Shown here: in pieces, positions 49,202 through 59,959 of the stretch | How positions within the stretch are numbered: the first letter of the stretch is position 1 | Layout of the letters: the number at the start of each line of letters is the position of its first letter | Assembly: GCA_037577475.1 (NCBI GenBank) | Contig: JBAGJB010000137.1 | Location: 532,501 to 596,500 of the forward strand | DNA length: 64,000 bases | Source: Chaunax sp. Z400 | Taxonomy: Eukaryota; Chordata; Actinopteri; Lophiiformes; Chaunacidae | Direction of reading: 5' to 3' | The notes under the pieces: model-generated | What the model was told of the DNA's origin: nothing | The model's database searches: none | The model's input: only the letters and a program-made list of their open reading frames with translations | Position numbers and translations under genes: made by a program

Positions 49202-52200
49202 GGCCTCATTTCTAAAGGTTGCTGCACACAAAAAGTAGTGTAAACGGGGGTTAAATGTGTGTAAACATCTTTCACCACAAACGTTGGTGTTTATAGAGAA
49301 TTTCTCAGCAGAAAAAGGTTCAGATTTCTACGTCTACTTTCACCCTGATGTAGAGTCAGAATCAGAGACACTCGATGGTTTTATCACTAAATAAAGTTCA
49401 GTCAGAAGTAAAAACACAGATGAATGTAAAACACACATCAGCACATATATATTTCATAATGTATAAACCTGCCTCTGATGGTGGATATAGTCTATATTTA
49501 TTTGTTAGAGCCTAAATGCATAAATATGTAAATGTAATTTGATGTCATTTAATGTCATGAATTATTTGTTCCATCTTTAATTGAATGTCAGCATTGTGTA
49601 TCAGTCAGGAAGTGAGACTTTTCCTCTGTGTGTCAAACAGTTTCTGACTGCAGTCAAAATGTTGTTTTTAAAGGCTAAAAAAAACAAACAAATATGGACA
49701 GAAGCAGGATGTTTGGTCAGATAAAAACATGTTCTGAATTTTAGGAACCATTCCATCTATCTTTTTTCAGCTGTGTGTTTTCCACCTTCCTTTTGACTCT
49801 GCAACAGTTGGTTGTTTGATCCAACCCTGTTCACCATCCACCACATGCTTCTGTCAGACAAACTGCTGGAGACACAGCTGACTTGTCCTTTAACTGTGCT
49901 TTATTAACACAATGCAAAACATCAACATGAGCTCTGAGCAAGTAACACCAGAGAATCTCAACCAACCTTGTTGATCACTCAAACTGTGACACCGTAGCTA
50001 CTAATTCTAGCTCTCTGATTGGCTAGACAGCATGTCAGTCTACAGTATTACCCAATACCTTCAGCCTGTTTCCTTTTATTTGATATTCCACTGCTAAGCC
50101 CTCCAAACAAAACAGGTTTACGGTGATGAGAACCTCTAACTCACACTCTGCTGTGTGAGTTAGGATTGGCGTCAGAAGGTGGTGTATGGACAAACATACG
50201 ATTTGCGTGCGCACAAAAATATCCTGATTTATAAAACAGTGCGCATGCACGTCGTACGCTGATTTCCCTTTATAAATCACTAACTTCTCTAACTGTGGCG
50301 CACCTGTGCGACCTGCATGGCACGCCCACAGTTGCCTATACAAAGCCAGTGAAACGGCCCTGATTAATATTCATGATTACTGAATTAATTAGGAGCATCA
50401 CGGGGAAACGGGCAAAAAAAAAAGAAACTTCACACATTGTGAAGCTGAAGTTCTTGTCGGAGTGGTGGAAACAAGAAAGGCAACACTCTTTGGAGGACAC
50501 TCTGCTGGAGCAACAAGCACCAAAAAGACCTCACAATGGTAGTAAGTGACCGGAGCCGTTAATGCTGCTGCCTCAGAAGGTCGGACTATGGCAGAGGTCA
50601 AAAAGAAGAGGTCCCACCTGAAAGTCAATGCAAAGAAGCGCATCGCGTTACACCGGCGGAGTGTGTGTCCCACGGGGGGTGGAGTCGGGAAACTGGAGCT
50701 CACACCAATCAGTGTGAGCTCACACCAAAGGGAATCTCTCCTGAGTGGAGTTGTGACGGAGGCGGAGGAGGACACAGATTCCATGCAGGGCGGATGGCAT
50801 GACTCAGGTAGGAAGATTGTATTCATTTGTTTTAAACGAGTGTAAACCAGATACATTAAGGTTGTGTTAACACATTTGTGCACACAGAATTGGACTCTAT
50901 TTACAAAAAGTGGCAAATAAATAGTCATTTCCATGCTTCGTGTCATCTTTTTTACAACAGATGCATCACATTAACAGCATGGCACCAGCGTTTGCCTCAA
51001 ATGTTTGGGGGAAAGGGGTCAGGGTCCGGGCCAACGCGACCATGGGGGGTAATGGCACATTCTTCATCTGTGCTTCACAACGCCCTCACAATGTTGCACA
51101 CGTTTTCGGGGAGTATCCTAGGTTATTGAACAGGATAGACAACTACAACAGTGAAAAGATAACATGTCTAAGATTTTTACATTGATTATTCTTACCTAGA
51201 AGCCATCCAACACGCACAGCTCCAGCATCAAGGTTGAGCCCAACACTGTGTCTCAATATAAATGAATCCTGGGTTGACCCAGGCCACCAAGCCACTACAT
51301 CTGTGAGTAACATGTCCGCATCACATATGATTTGGACATTGATTGAATTAAAATGTTGGCGCTTGATGAGCGCAAATTCGTTTTCACTCGGGCGCTTATA
51401 GCAACATGCGTGCAGTCAATAGCTGCAAATTGCGCTTTTTTGTTTGCCTGTTCACCCTGTAAGGAAACTATGTACAGGTGCGACAAACCAATTATACCAG
51501 CTAAGACTTCTGGCATAACACGGCTGAAGGTTGGCTGGGATATCCCTGACCTGTCAGCTCCCTCTGAAAAGTGGCGGTTGCCAGAAATCCGAGGGTTGAC
51601 AGGATTTGAATTTGGGCTGCACGGGATGGTTCCTGGGGGTGCGTCGCTGTAATGCTGGGCCCAGTGCAGCCCAGAGATCCAAGAGGACCGCTCGTCATCA
51701 TTGGCCAGAAGGTCCTGATGGTCCCTGAAGAATCGCTCCCTTTGAAGTCATCCGTTCGCCACATCTTCCAACAGTGCCAAATCAGCCATTGTGAGTCATT
51801 ACGCATTGTGATAAGACTCCTTTTTATACCCAACTATTTTATAGAACCTAAAAAGCTACAGGTGTGGGAATTATCCGTATTGTAAATGACAAACAGTTCT
51901 GTGTGACATGTTAAATGGTTAATAATGATTATTGGTATACAGGCTGTCAAAGCACGGTTACAAAGCCCACTACACAAAACACATTTAAAACTTAGAGATA
52001 AATCAAAGTAAGAGTCATAACAAGTGAGCCTACTCTGAAACAAAAATATACTATAGTCTATATAATACCAAGAAATGAAACTGTGCATTTGCATCGGAAT
52101 TTGGCATCGAAAAAGACTTCCGTCTTTTGACCGACGGTTTACTTTTTTATTTGCGAATGAATTTCAGTAACATATAAATATTGTTTGATATGTTCGTTTG

Positions 52201-52531
52201 CAATGACAGATATATCTGTTTGAATTTATTCTCCAGGGAGGATCAATCAAACATCTGTTTAATTAATTATTTTTTGGGTTCGAGTGGTTATATTTGGATT
52301 TATTTCACACACTGGTATTAATTTCACACTCCGTTTCTCCGTTTCATCCTTTCACCACCTGAGTCGTAGTTTCCCAGTTTCTCCATTTCTGTGCTTACGG
52401 ATGGGTCAGAGTTACCGTGGAGGACCAAACATTCTCCCGTCAAGTTTGCTTTTTATAAATCCCACGGATTGCGGAGAAAGCGGCGTGGCCTTCTTTCGTG
52501 CGTACATAGCGTTTATAAATGAGGCCCCTGA
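49202..52531. mobile_element. Decayed PIF-Harbinger transposon with nested sequence
   Basis: The ends are inverted: 'ggggcctcattt' at 49202 and 'ataaatgaggcccc' at about 52517-52530. The plus strand at 50410-50810 holds the Myb/SANT-like second protein of such elements (LFGGHSAGATSTKKTSQW, AVNAAASEGRTMAEVKKKR, VNAKKRIALHRRSVCPTGGG) with frame breaks. The minus strand at 51833-50940 holds the transposase in pieces: FWPMMTSGPLGSLGCTGPS, LSTLGFLATATFQREL, and AAIDCTHVAI with a catalytic Asp. The two genes face opposite directions, as usual in Harbinger. The block about 49240-50150 does not look like the element's subterminal region and is probably a nested insertion; part of it (49955-50035) matches 29.4 kb inverted. 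Confidence 0.75.
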
Positions 52532-52839
52532 TCTTAGAATGAAATATGGTTTAACAGTACGTCCACTCTACAGACCGCCTGGAGCACAGAGGATTTTAAT
52601 CTTAATATTTCACATGAAATGAGCTGACAGACTTCATCTCTCAGCTCAGACTATTTCATGTAATTAGTTTACTGTAACGTTACAATGGACAGATGAGGAA
52701 AACAATAAAAACAGAAAAAGTGACAGACATCAGAAATACATCACCTGGAGATTCAGTAAGGTGGTTGTATAAGTCAGGTTAGTCCACCTTTATGAAGAAA
52801 CACTGAAAGGACACTAATGAACTTCATTCATTTAATTTC

Positions 52840-52845
52840 TTTATT
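52840..52845 (-). terminator. Candidate polyadenylation signal of the malate synthase-like gene
   Basis: AATAAA on the minus strand, just beyond the 31-bp minisatellite. If used, the array would be part of the 3' UTR. This is inference only. Confidence 0.3.
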
Positions 52846-52867
52846 TTATATGTAAATATGCAAATCT

Positions 52868-53576
52868 TTTGGCACCCACAGCTGCACCAGTATCAGACCT
52901 TCAAACCCACAGCTGCACCAGTATCAGACCTTCAAACCCACAGCTGCACCAGTAGCAGACCTTCAAACCCACAGCTGCACCAGTATCAGACCTTCAAACC
53001 CACAGCTGCACCAGTATCAGACTTTCAAACCCACAGCTGCACCAGTATCAGACCTTCAAACCCACAGCTGTACCAGTATCAGACCTTCAAACCCACAGCT
53101 GCACCGGTGTCCAGACCTTCAAACCCACAGCTGCACCAGTGTCCAGACCTTCAAACCCACAGCTGCACCAGTATCAGACCTTCAAACCCACAGCTGCACC
53201 AGCATCAGACCTTCAAACCCACAGCTGCACCAGTATCAGACCTTCAAACCCACAGCTGCACCGGTGTCCAGACCTTCAAACCCACAGCTGCACCAGTATC
53301 AGACCTTCAAACCCACAGCTGCACCGGTGTCCAGACCTTCAAACCCACAGCTGCACCAGTATCAGACCTTCATACCCACAGCTGCACCAGTATCAGACCT
53401 TCAAACCCACAGCTGCACCAGTATCAGACCTTCAAACCCACAGCTGCACCAGTATCAGACCTTCAAACCCACAGCTGCACCAGTATCAGACCTTCAAACC
53501 CACAGCTGCACCAGTATCAGACCTTCAAACCCACAGCTGCACCAGTATAAGACCTTTAAACCCACAGCTGCTTCTT
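52868..53576. repeat. 31/32-bp minisatellite, about 22 copies
   Basis: The unit is 'cagctgcaccagtatcagac' plus 'cttcaaaccca'. A 32-base variant with 'ccggtgtccagac' recurs several times, and single units carry 'agtagc', 'agcatc' or 'catacc'. The array is open in all plus frames, which produces false long reading frames. It lies 186 bases downstream of the malate synthase-like stop codon, so it may be in that gene's 3' UTR. Confidence 0.95.
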
Positions 53577-53761
53577 CAAAGGAGACCACTATAACCCACA
53601 CACATTTTCTTACACGTCTGCAATTAAGGATTATTTTCATAAACCATCTGATTTTCTTCAACTGACTCTTCAGATTAAATCTCTCAAGTAAACAGCGATA
53701 ATTAAACTAATATGTAAGTGATGTCTCTGAATGTAGAGAGCTTGAAGCCATCCTTCGGCCT

Positions 53762-56700
53762 TCACAGTTTGGATCGGTGCATGTCTGCGTCCACAGCCTC
53801 CACCTGTCTAGAGCTGTGGGAGCTGAGAAAGGTGTGGTCCTGGTTCAGGTAGGTAGTGATGAACTCTGGAAAATCTCTCCTCAGGACCACCTCCAGGAAC
53901 ATGTCTGCTGCTGTGTGTAACCTCTGTTTAGCCCTGAACATGACAGACAGAGACACATGACGGATGAAACAGTTGGTCTATAAATGAATGAGTACTGACC
54001 TGCTGATGTTAACTGGTCCTATAGTGATTTACTGGTCTTTAACTTTAATGTGCTTCACAGCATTGTGCCAAACAAGCTATTGTACAACTTTGCTGGGAAC
54101 AGTTCAGTTTCTGTAACCGCTTATCCTGTGTAGGGTTGTGGGGGGCCGGAGCCTATCCCAGCTGACTTTGGGCGGGAGCCGGGGTTCACCCTGGACAAGT
54201 CACCAGTTCATCACTGGACCACATAGAAAGACAAACAACCATTCAGACTCACCCTGTGCCGACCTGATGGGAACAGTTAAAAAAAGAATTTGAAATAATG
54301 TATGTGGAGAACATGCAATACTCTGATTGGGAGATGGCATGTTTAAAGGACCAAAAACAACCGATTAATACCCGGATGAAGCTACTACAATACAAATGGT
54401 TGATGAGAACCTATATTACCCCAGAAAAATTGAACTGTTGGTCCCCTGACATTCCAGATACATGAGTTAAACTGCTCCATTGTGTTTGGAAATGTTGAAT
54501 GGTACAAAATACTGGAAAGCAATCTTTGATATTATTTCAGATATTGTTGGTTTGAAGGTGCATCACCAAGCAAAATTGTGCATTCTAGGTATCTATCCAG
54601 AGAACTTTACCGTTAGCTTAGAGCAGTCAACTTTAATTGACTTTGGAACCCTGCAGGTCAGGAGAATCTTGAAGAAAAATGGAGATACCTCCAATAAGTG
54701 TATGGATGAAGGAGATGGCATCTTGTATTGTATTGGAGAGACTGAGACTGTAACCAGAGGTAGAGCAGAGGAAATTAAAAATGTGTGGAAACATCTATTG
54801 GAGTTTCTTAAACAACACGGTGTGATGAGATGAATTGCTGTAGGTTGCGAGTGTTATGTCACAATGTCCATATTTTTATTTATTTTATTTAGATATTACC
54901 ATCTATATTTAATTAATGTATTTGTAAACATATTGTTTTATGGTATGTATATGGTTTTATTGTATTATGAAAGTAAAATTCAATAAATCTAGTGTTAAAA
55001 AAAAGAAATATGTATGTAGCTATAATCTACAGCTGAAGACCAGTATCCTGACTGGTATCTGTAGGGGCACTGGGGAGGAAATCCAACTATAAAACAAGAG
55101 TTACGTATGTAACTACGGTTCTATGAATCCTGGATGGTTCCATCTCGCGCATGTGCAGGTCAAGTAATTATATCAACAAAGTCACCCGTGACCCCTGGAT
55201 GACCCGAGAGAGTCTATATCTTCCGGTGTGGTCAGAGGATCTGTTCCTGCAGAATCTTCTTGCGAGGACACGAGGATTCTGAGTGACTGAACGCTTTGGC
55301 GGTCATCAAGGACTTATGGAACTGTAGTTACATGCATAACTCGTTCTATTTCATCCTTCCTGACTGCCAGAGACGGTGCTTCAAGCACTGGATGACTTGT
55401 ATCAGAAAGGTCACGAAGAATGCTCACGAATTTAAGAGCTCGGAGCCGTCGACAAGACGGCCGTTGCCACAGGATGAGGAGCAACATTTACCCTGTAGAA
55501 CCGAGCAAGGGTGCATGATGAGGACCAGGTAATAGTGGTGCAAATGTCTTGTAGAGGAACCCCCCTCAAGGCAGCCTATGATGTAGCCATACTCCTGGTA
55601 GAGTGGCACTTAATATTCCGAGGCACAGGGAGCCCCTGTGCTTTATAAGAATGCAAGACCACATCCACAACCCAATGAGAGAGTTTCTGCATTGACAGTG
55701 CAGCCCCCTTCCTGCAGCCTCCATACCAGATGAAGAGGTTGTCTGTCTCTGTCGTACCGGGCACAACAGGTCTGGTGGTCTGTCTGGCCCCCCCTGGTGA
55801 GCCTGGGGGATCTAAAGCTGCCAACTCAATGGATTGGTTCATGTGATGGGGAGACAATTGCTTGGGCAGGAATGATGGACTTGGCCAGAGAGTGACTCTT
55901 GACCCATCTTGAGCTCTCCCATCAGTTTTGCTGATGTTACGGCAAGAAGGAACGCCGTCTTCATAGACAGCCACTTCAATCCTGCCTGCCCCAGTGGCTC
56001 AGATGGGGGTAGCCACAGGGACCTCAGCACTATCTGTAAGTCCCTCGATGGCATTTTGTGGGCCTGTGGCATTTGAAGCCTCTGGGCTCCCTTCAGGAAC
56101 CGCTTAATCAAACAGTGAGACCACACAGTCTAATTATCAACCCTCAGATGTCCAGCAGAGATAACGCAGTATTACAGCCACCGAACATGTGTCTGGGACT
56201 TCCTCATGTGCCTCGCACCACTGCAAAAACAACTTCCACCTGTTAGCATAGAGCAACCTAGTGGAGGGTGCTCTTGAGCTCAAGATTGTATGGATCACTT
56301 ACTAGTCACAGAATGCCAAGATTGGGTCCTGGCCTTCAGAGGCCACACGCACAGTCGCAGATGACTTGGATTCGGGTGCCATATGCGCCCGTCGACCTGA
56401 GACAGAACAACGAAGGGAACCACGGCCATCCCGGCCAATGTGGAGCCACCAGAAGTAAACTGTGACCGCCATGCTGGACTCTGTCCAGCATTGCCACTAT
56501 AAGTGGAAGCGGGGGAAACGCATGGAGTAGGCTATCTGGCCAAGCATGAGCCACAGCGTCCTGTCCTAGGGGGCTGGTCATCTTCATCAAGGAGAACCAA
56601 AGGGGGCAGTGGGTTGTTGCCTCAAAGGCAAAGAGCTGCAGAATGGTAGCCACATGCTTTGGAGAAAGGGAGGCTCTCATTGATAAAGAGTCAAGCACCA

Positions 56701-59647
56701 GCCCCAGGTAACCCGTAACCTGACTGGGTGTAACATTGCTCTTGGTATAATTGACTGCAAGGCCAAGCCGGTTCACATGGCTGAGGAGAGCAGCTGTGTC
56801 CCTCACAGCCTGCTCCAAAGTTGGGGAGACGATCAACCAGTTGTCCAAATACGGCAGGATTTTCACACTTCTGGCTTGTAATGGTCACTTGTAAATATTT
56901 GTGGAGCTAGGAACAGCCCAAATGGAAGAACCTGAATTGATACACTCTTCCCATAAAGGCACAGTGGAGGAACCGTCTGTGATGTTGAGCAATGGGGACA
57001 TTAAAATGTGCATGCATCAGGTCCACTGATACAAACCAGTGCCCATGTGCTACTGTCTGGAGGACATCCGCCACGCGTAGCATGTGGAAGGGAAAAATCT
57101 TGAGGAATCAGTTCAGCCCTCTTAAGTCCAGGATAGGGTGAAACCCGCAGTCCTTCTTTGGTACTATAAAATAAATCGAGTAGAACCCCTTGAGCTGTAA
57201 TCCTGGTCTACGACCTCGATAATGCCTTTTCCAAGAAGGGTGGCGACCTCCTGGCTCAGGACGAGGGATTTTGCGGAATCCTTGACCACAGTAAGTTTGA
57301 TCCCGCTAAAGATTGGGGGCCGGCGTCGGAATTGTAGTGTGTACCCCTTGGACAGCATAGACACCACCCAAGGGTCTGTGGTCTGCTCTTCCCAGTAGCT
57401 GAGGTGCTGCTGAGAAAAGCACTCGACAGCCAGCCCAAGGTTCAGGTCCTATCCCCTTCCCCCTAGGGGCCCTGGAGGAGCAGCGATTGGGCACCGGGCC
57501 TCTTGGCACCTGAAGTAACAACCATGCCGAAGCACGATGGTGCAGGACATCTGGAGTTGAATAGCGCTGGCCTCACGACTGTAAAGTGGTTGCCACCCCC
57601 AAAGTGTACAGGTCAGCCTGTACACTGGCTGGTCCAAACGTCTGGCCTGGTACTCCTGGGAGAGAGCGGAGGGTTCGCAGACACACCTCTGACAGGGGGG
57701 ACTGCACCAACCAGACCTGGCGACATGCCAGTGTTACAGTGGACCTGCCTAGCTCCCTGGCCATGAATGCAAAGGCCTGCAGCGAAGCGTCACAGAGGGT
57801 CTGGGCTGAAGAATCCGAACCCGAATCCTTTGTGACAGAGCCAGTATCAGGTGTAACAGCGAATTGCCAACGCGTCACATACAGGCAGCAATGTTGTAAG
57901 TCCTGGTCAGGAGGTCATCTGTAATCCGGCACTGTGGCCGGGGGCAGCGCACGTCAGGCCTCAAGCCTCATCTGGGGAGACAATAAGTGCGGCAATAGGA
58001 GGCTCAACCGAGGCTAACCGGTCCAAGCCGTAGCCACCTGCATTGTGCATAGCCGTCAGAGCTCTGCTGTCACTAGTGTGATGGAAGAGAGACCTTGGGT
58101 CTGACCAGCACCTGTGGACCACCTTCTTCGTTTAACTTTCTTTAACTCTTTGTTCCAAGTTTTTCTTATATTGTTCCAAGTTTCTGTTCCTGATTTTCAG
58201 CTCATCATTCTTTAAATTCAAATCAAGTGCCAAAGACTTGACAGATTTTGTTTAATAGCCTTGTAACTAACGTTGACTGGCCATCATCAATTTTTGCATG
58301 ACTTTTTAACAAGTTTGTTGAGACAACCGAACTATCCACGTCCAACTCCGAATATCAACATCCCAGCCATTACTGAATCGGCAGTGAGTCTGATCACCAG
58401 CCGACTTACCAAACCTCAGCGCCAGGTTCCGCTCTTCACCCGGGTCAGCCAAGTGACCCTGCACCTCCTAACCTAACGACGCTGCTGAGAATCTCCCTTC
58501 ACTACAGTGTCCAGCAAGCTCCGCTGTGTCGGACGCTGTGCCCCGGGAGAAATCACAACGGCCCAGAGGATCCAGTGCTGAGAGCCCAAGCCAGTGCATT
58601 CACAGCATGTTTGTACAGAGTTGGTGTCGAAATTTTAACCCTAAAATTAGGATAAGCAGGTTATTACATTCAATAGTTGTTCTGTTTTGTTCATCCATAC
58701 GTCTCTTTTCCCACCAGTCAGCTCATATTGATCTTAAAGTCTTTTAGATAATCATCTCACTTAACCATAGATTGTGAATGTGTTTTTCTTCTATACATTT
58801 AATCTTTGTTTATGATAAACAGTAGTAAATTCCATTCATTATTACGTTGTTGTCGACATATATTTCTTTCTTCAGAGGTACGAATCAATGTGTTGGGTAG
58901 AACTCCCTACCTTTACAGAGAATTAGACTGATTAAATATCTAATTATTTCCTTCATTTGAAGGTGGTGCCCCAAAATTATGAGTGCATAACATAACATAT
59001 TTACACTACATAGTAATCAATCCGAGCAGCCAAAACACGAGCCAGTGTCCACAATTACTGCTAGCTTTAAGCGAAAACACCATAGCCACACAGCAGCAGC
59101 CTCTGGTGGACGAGGAAACACTCGAAGCACCAACCCTCGGGCTACAAAGCTACAAGCGACGAGCCGATCAAAATATGGGTAACAAATATTCACCTGCTAT
59201 CATGAATCTGCAATTGGGAGAAGATAGAAGAAACAGATCCTCTGGTGAAACCAGAAGATATAGACTCTCTCGGGTCATCCAGGGGTCATGGGTGACTTTG
59301 TTGACATAATTACTCGACCTGCACATGTGCGAGATGGAACCATCCAGTGCTTGAAGCACCGCCTCTGGCAGTCAGACAGGATGAAGTAGAACAGGCATTT
59401 CTCAAAGAGATGGAGGGATGTAGAACAAACAGTAGAGAGCAGATCTAAGTGTAGGGAGAACATATAGTTTTATTCCAGCACCACTGATGCATGTCTTCAT
59501 CGCTCTGAAGGTGTCTGCTCACCTGACAGAGGGACAGAGAGCCCTGAGCTCCATCATCACCTCCCTGGTGAAGTCAGTTACCAGCCGTCGGCTCACCACC
59601 CTGCTGTCGTCCTCCAGCTGAGTCTGGTGACGGAGCCACTGCCACAC
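53762..59647 (-). CDS. Malate synthase-like gene, last two exons, ends in SKL
   Basis: Malate synthase condenses glyoxylate with acetyl-CoA (glyoxylate cycle, normally peroxisomal). Exon 59647-59523 (complement) reads VWQWLRHQTQLEDD ... RRLVTDFTREVMMEL and fits the family's conserved IWQW(I/L)xH region. The donor is GT and phase 2. Exon 53933-53762 continues in frame (R)AKQRLHTAADMFLEVVLR, then RRDFPEFITTYLNQDHTFL, matching the C-terminal (AAxLF..)..(D/E)FLTLPAY-type helix. It ends DADMHRSKL and stop. SKL is a classical type-1 peroxisomal targeting signal. Upstream exons carrying the TIM-barrel active site are not found up to base 64000 and may lie beyond it or be lost. The 5.6-kb intron contains an L1-like tail and a DIRS element. 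Malate synthase-like genes are known in fish and some other vertebrates but not in placental mammals. Confidence 0.78.
54105..54255 (-). repeat. Partial (GAAT)-family repeat, reverse orientation
   Basis: Carries 'gtaaccgcttatcctgtgta', 'ggagcctatcccagctgac' and 'ttcaccctggacaagtcacc', the complement of the repeat at 0.54-0.86 kb. It lies in the malate synthase-like intron. Confidence 0.7.
54262..55008 (+). mobile_element. 5'-truncated L1-type LINE with A-rich tail
   Basis: Codes, with one stop/frame break near 54465, for the C-terminal end of an L1/Tx1-like ORF2: MKLLQYKWLMRTYITPEKL, then LHCVWKC, TKYWKAIFDIISDIVGLKV and AKLCILGIYPE. It ends 'attcaataaatctagtgtta' and an A-rich tail at about 54995-55008. 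It is typical of target-primed insertion with 5' truncation. Confidence 0.75.
55098..59392 (-). mobile_element. DIRS-type tyrosine-recombinase retrotransposon, defective
   Basis: The termini are inverted copies of each other: 55130-55250 and 59225-59345 share 'tggttccatctcgc', 'gtcaagtaattat', 'gggtcatccaggggtca' and 'agactctctcgggtcatcc' on opposite strands. Coding is on the minus strand. Gag-like remnants lie at about 58.1-57.4 kb. Reverse transcriptase runs from 57367 (SKGYTLQFRRRPP) to 56650 (LPYLDNWLIVSPT, GYLGLVLDSLSMRASL). A Pol C-terminal part lies at 56650-56340 (TTHCPLWFSL, VAPHWPGWPWFPSLF). The tyrosine recombinase is at about 56.0-55.6 kb (MKTAFLLAVTSAKLMGEL, LSHWVVDVVLHSYKAQGL, HSTRSM). 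Frameshifts are frequent, the RT motif reads YLDN instead of YLDD, and the RNase H region is deleted at about 56650. About 58.15-59.0 kb is not recognisable and may be nested. It sits in the intron of the malate synthase-like gene, same orientation. Confidence 0.88.
55313..55398. repeat. Internal complementary region (ICR) of the DIRS element
   Basis: The first part ('actgtagttacatgcataac') is complementary to the left terminus at 55098-55130. The second part ('gttctatttcatccttcctg' to 'gcttcaagcactggatg') is complementary to the right terminus at 59341-59392. This joint copy of both ends is the hallmark of DIRS replication through a circular intermediate. Confidence 0.85.
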
Positions 59648-59879
59648 CTGACGCACACACACAGACACACCTGTCATACTCTTTCATGATCCTGTCACCT
59701 GTTATTAATGAACCTCTTTACCTGTGGAATGGACCAATCAGGTGGTTTGCTGTCCTGCTCCAAGTTTTTGGAGACATGTTGCTTAAAGAATTCAGAGTAA
59801 AATCAATGAAGCTGATGATGTAGAACTTTAGATATGTTGTCTTTGTGCTGTTTTCAATTGAATTGAATGTTAAAAAGGA

Positions 59880-59955
59880 TTAGTACATTATCACATTCTG
59901 TTTTATTAATGTTTTACAGAGCATCCCAACTTTTTTGGAATCTGCGTTGTAGTGA
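59880..59955. mobile_element. End of a small DNA-transposon/MITE remnant
   Basis: The words 'ttttacagagcatcccaact' and 'tttttggaatctgcgttgta' match a common teleost non-autonomous transposon terminus. Only one side is recognised. Confidence 0.45.
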
Positions 59956-59959
59956 TAAA

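Noticed and set aside
52858..53665. 230-codon and other repeat proteins of the 'QTFKPTAAPVSD' type
   Set aside because: A 31-bp unit without stops cycles through all frames; no start context, no domain, and the neighbouring gene is on the other strand.
55296..57924. Many 60-130 codon frames on the plus strand at 55-58 kb
   Set aside because: They are antisense shadows of the DIRS gag/RT/recombinase remnants on the minus strand.
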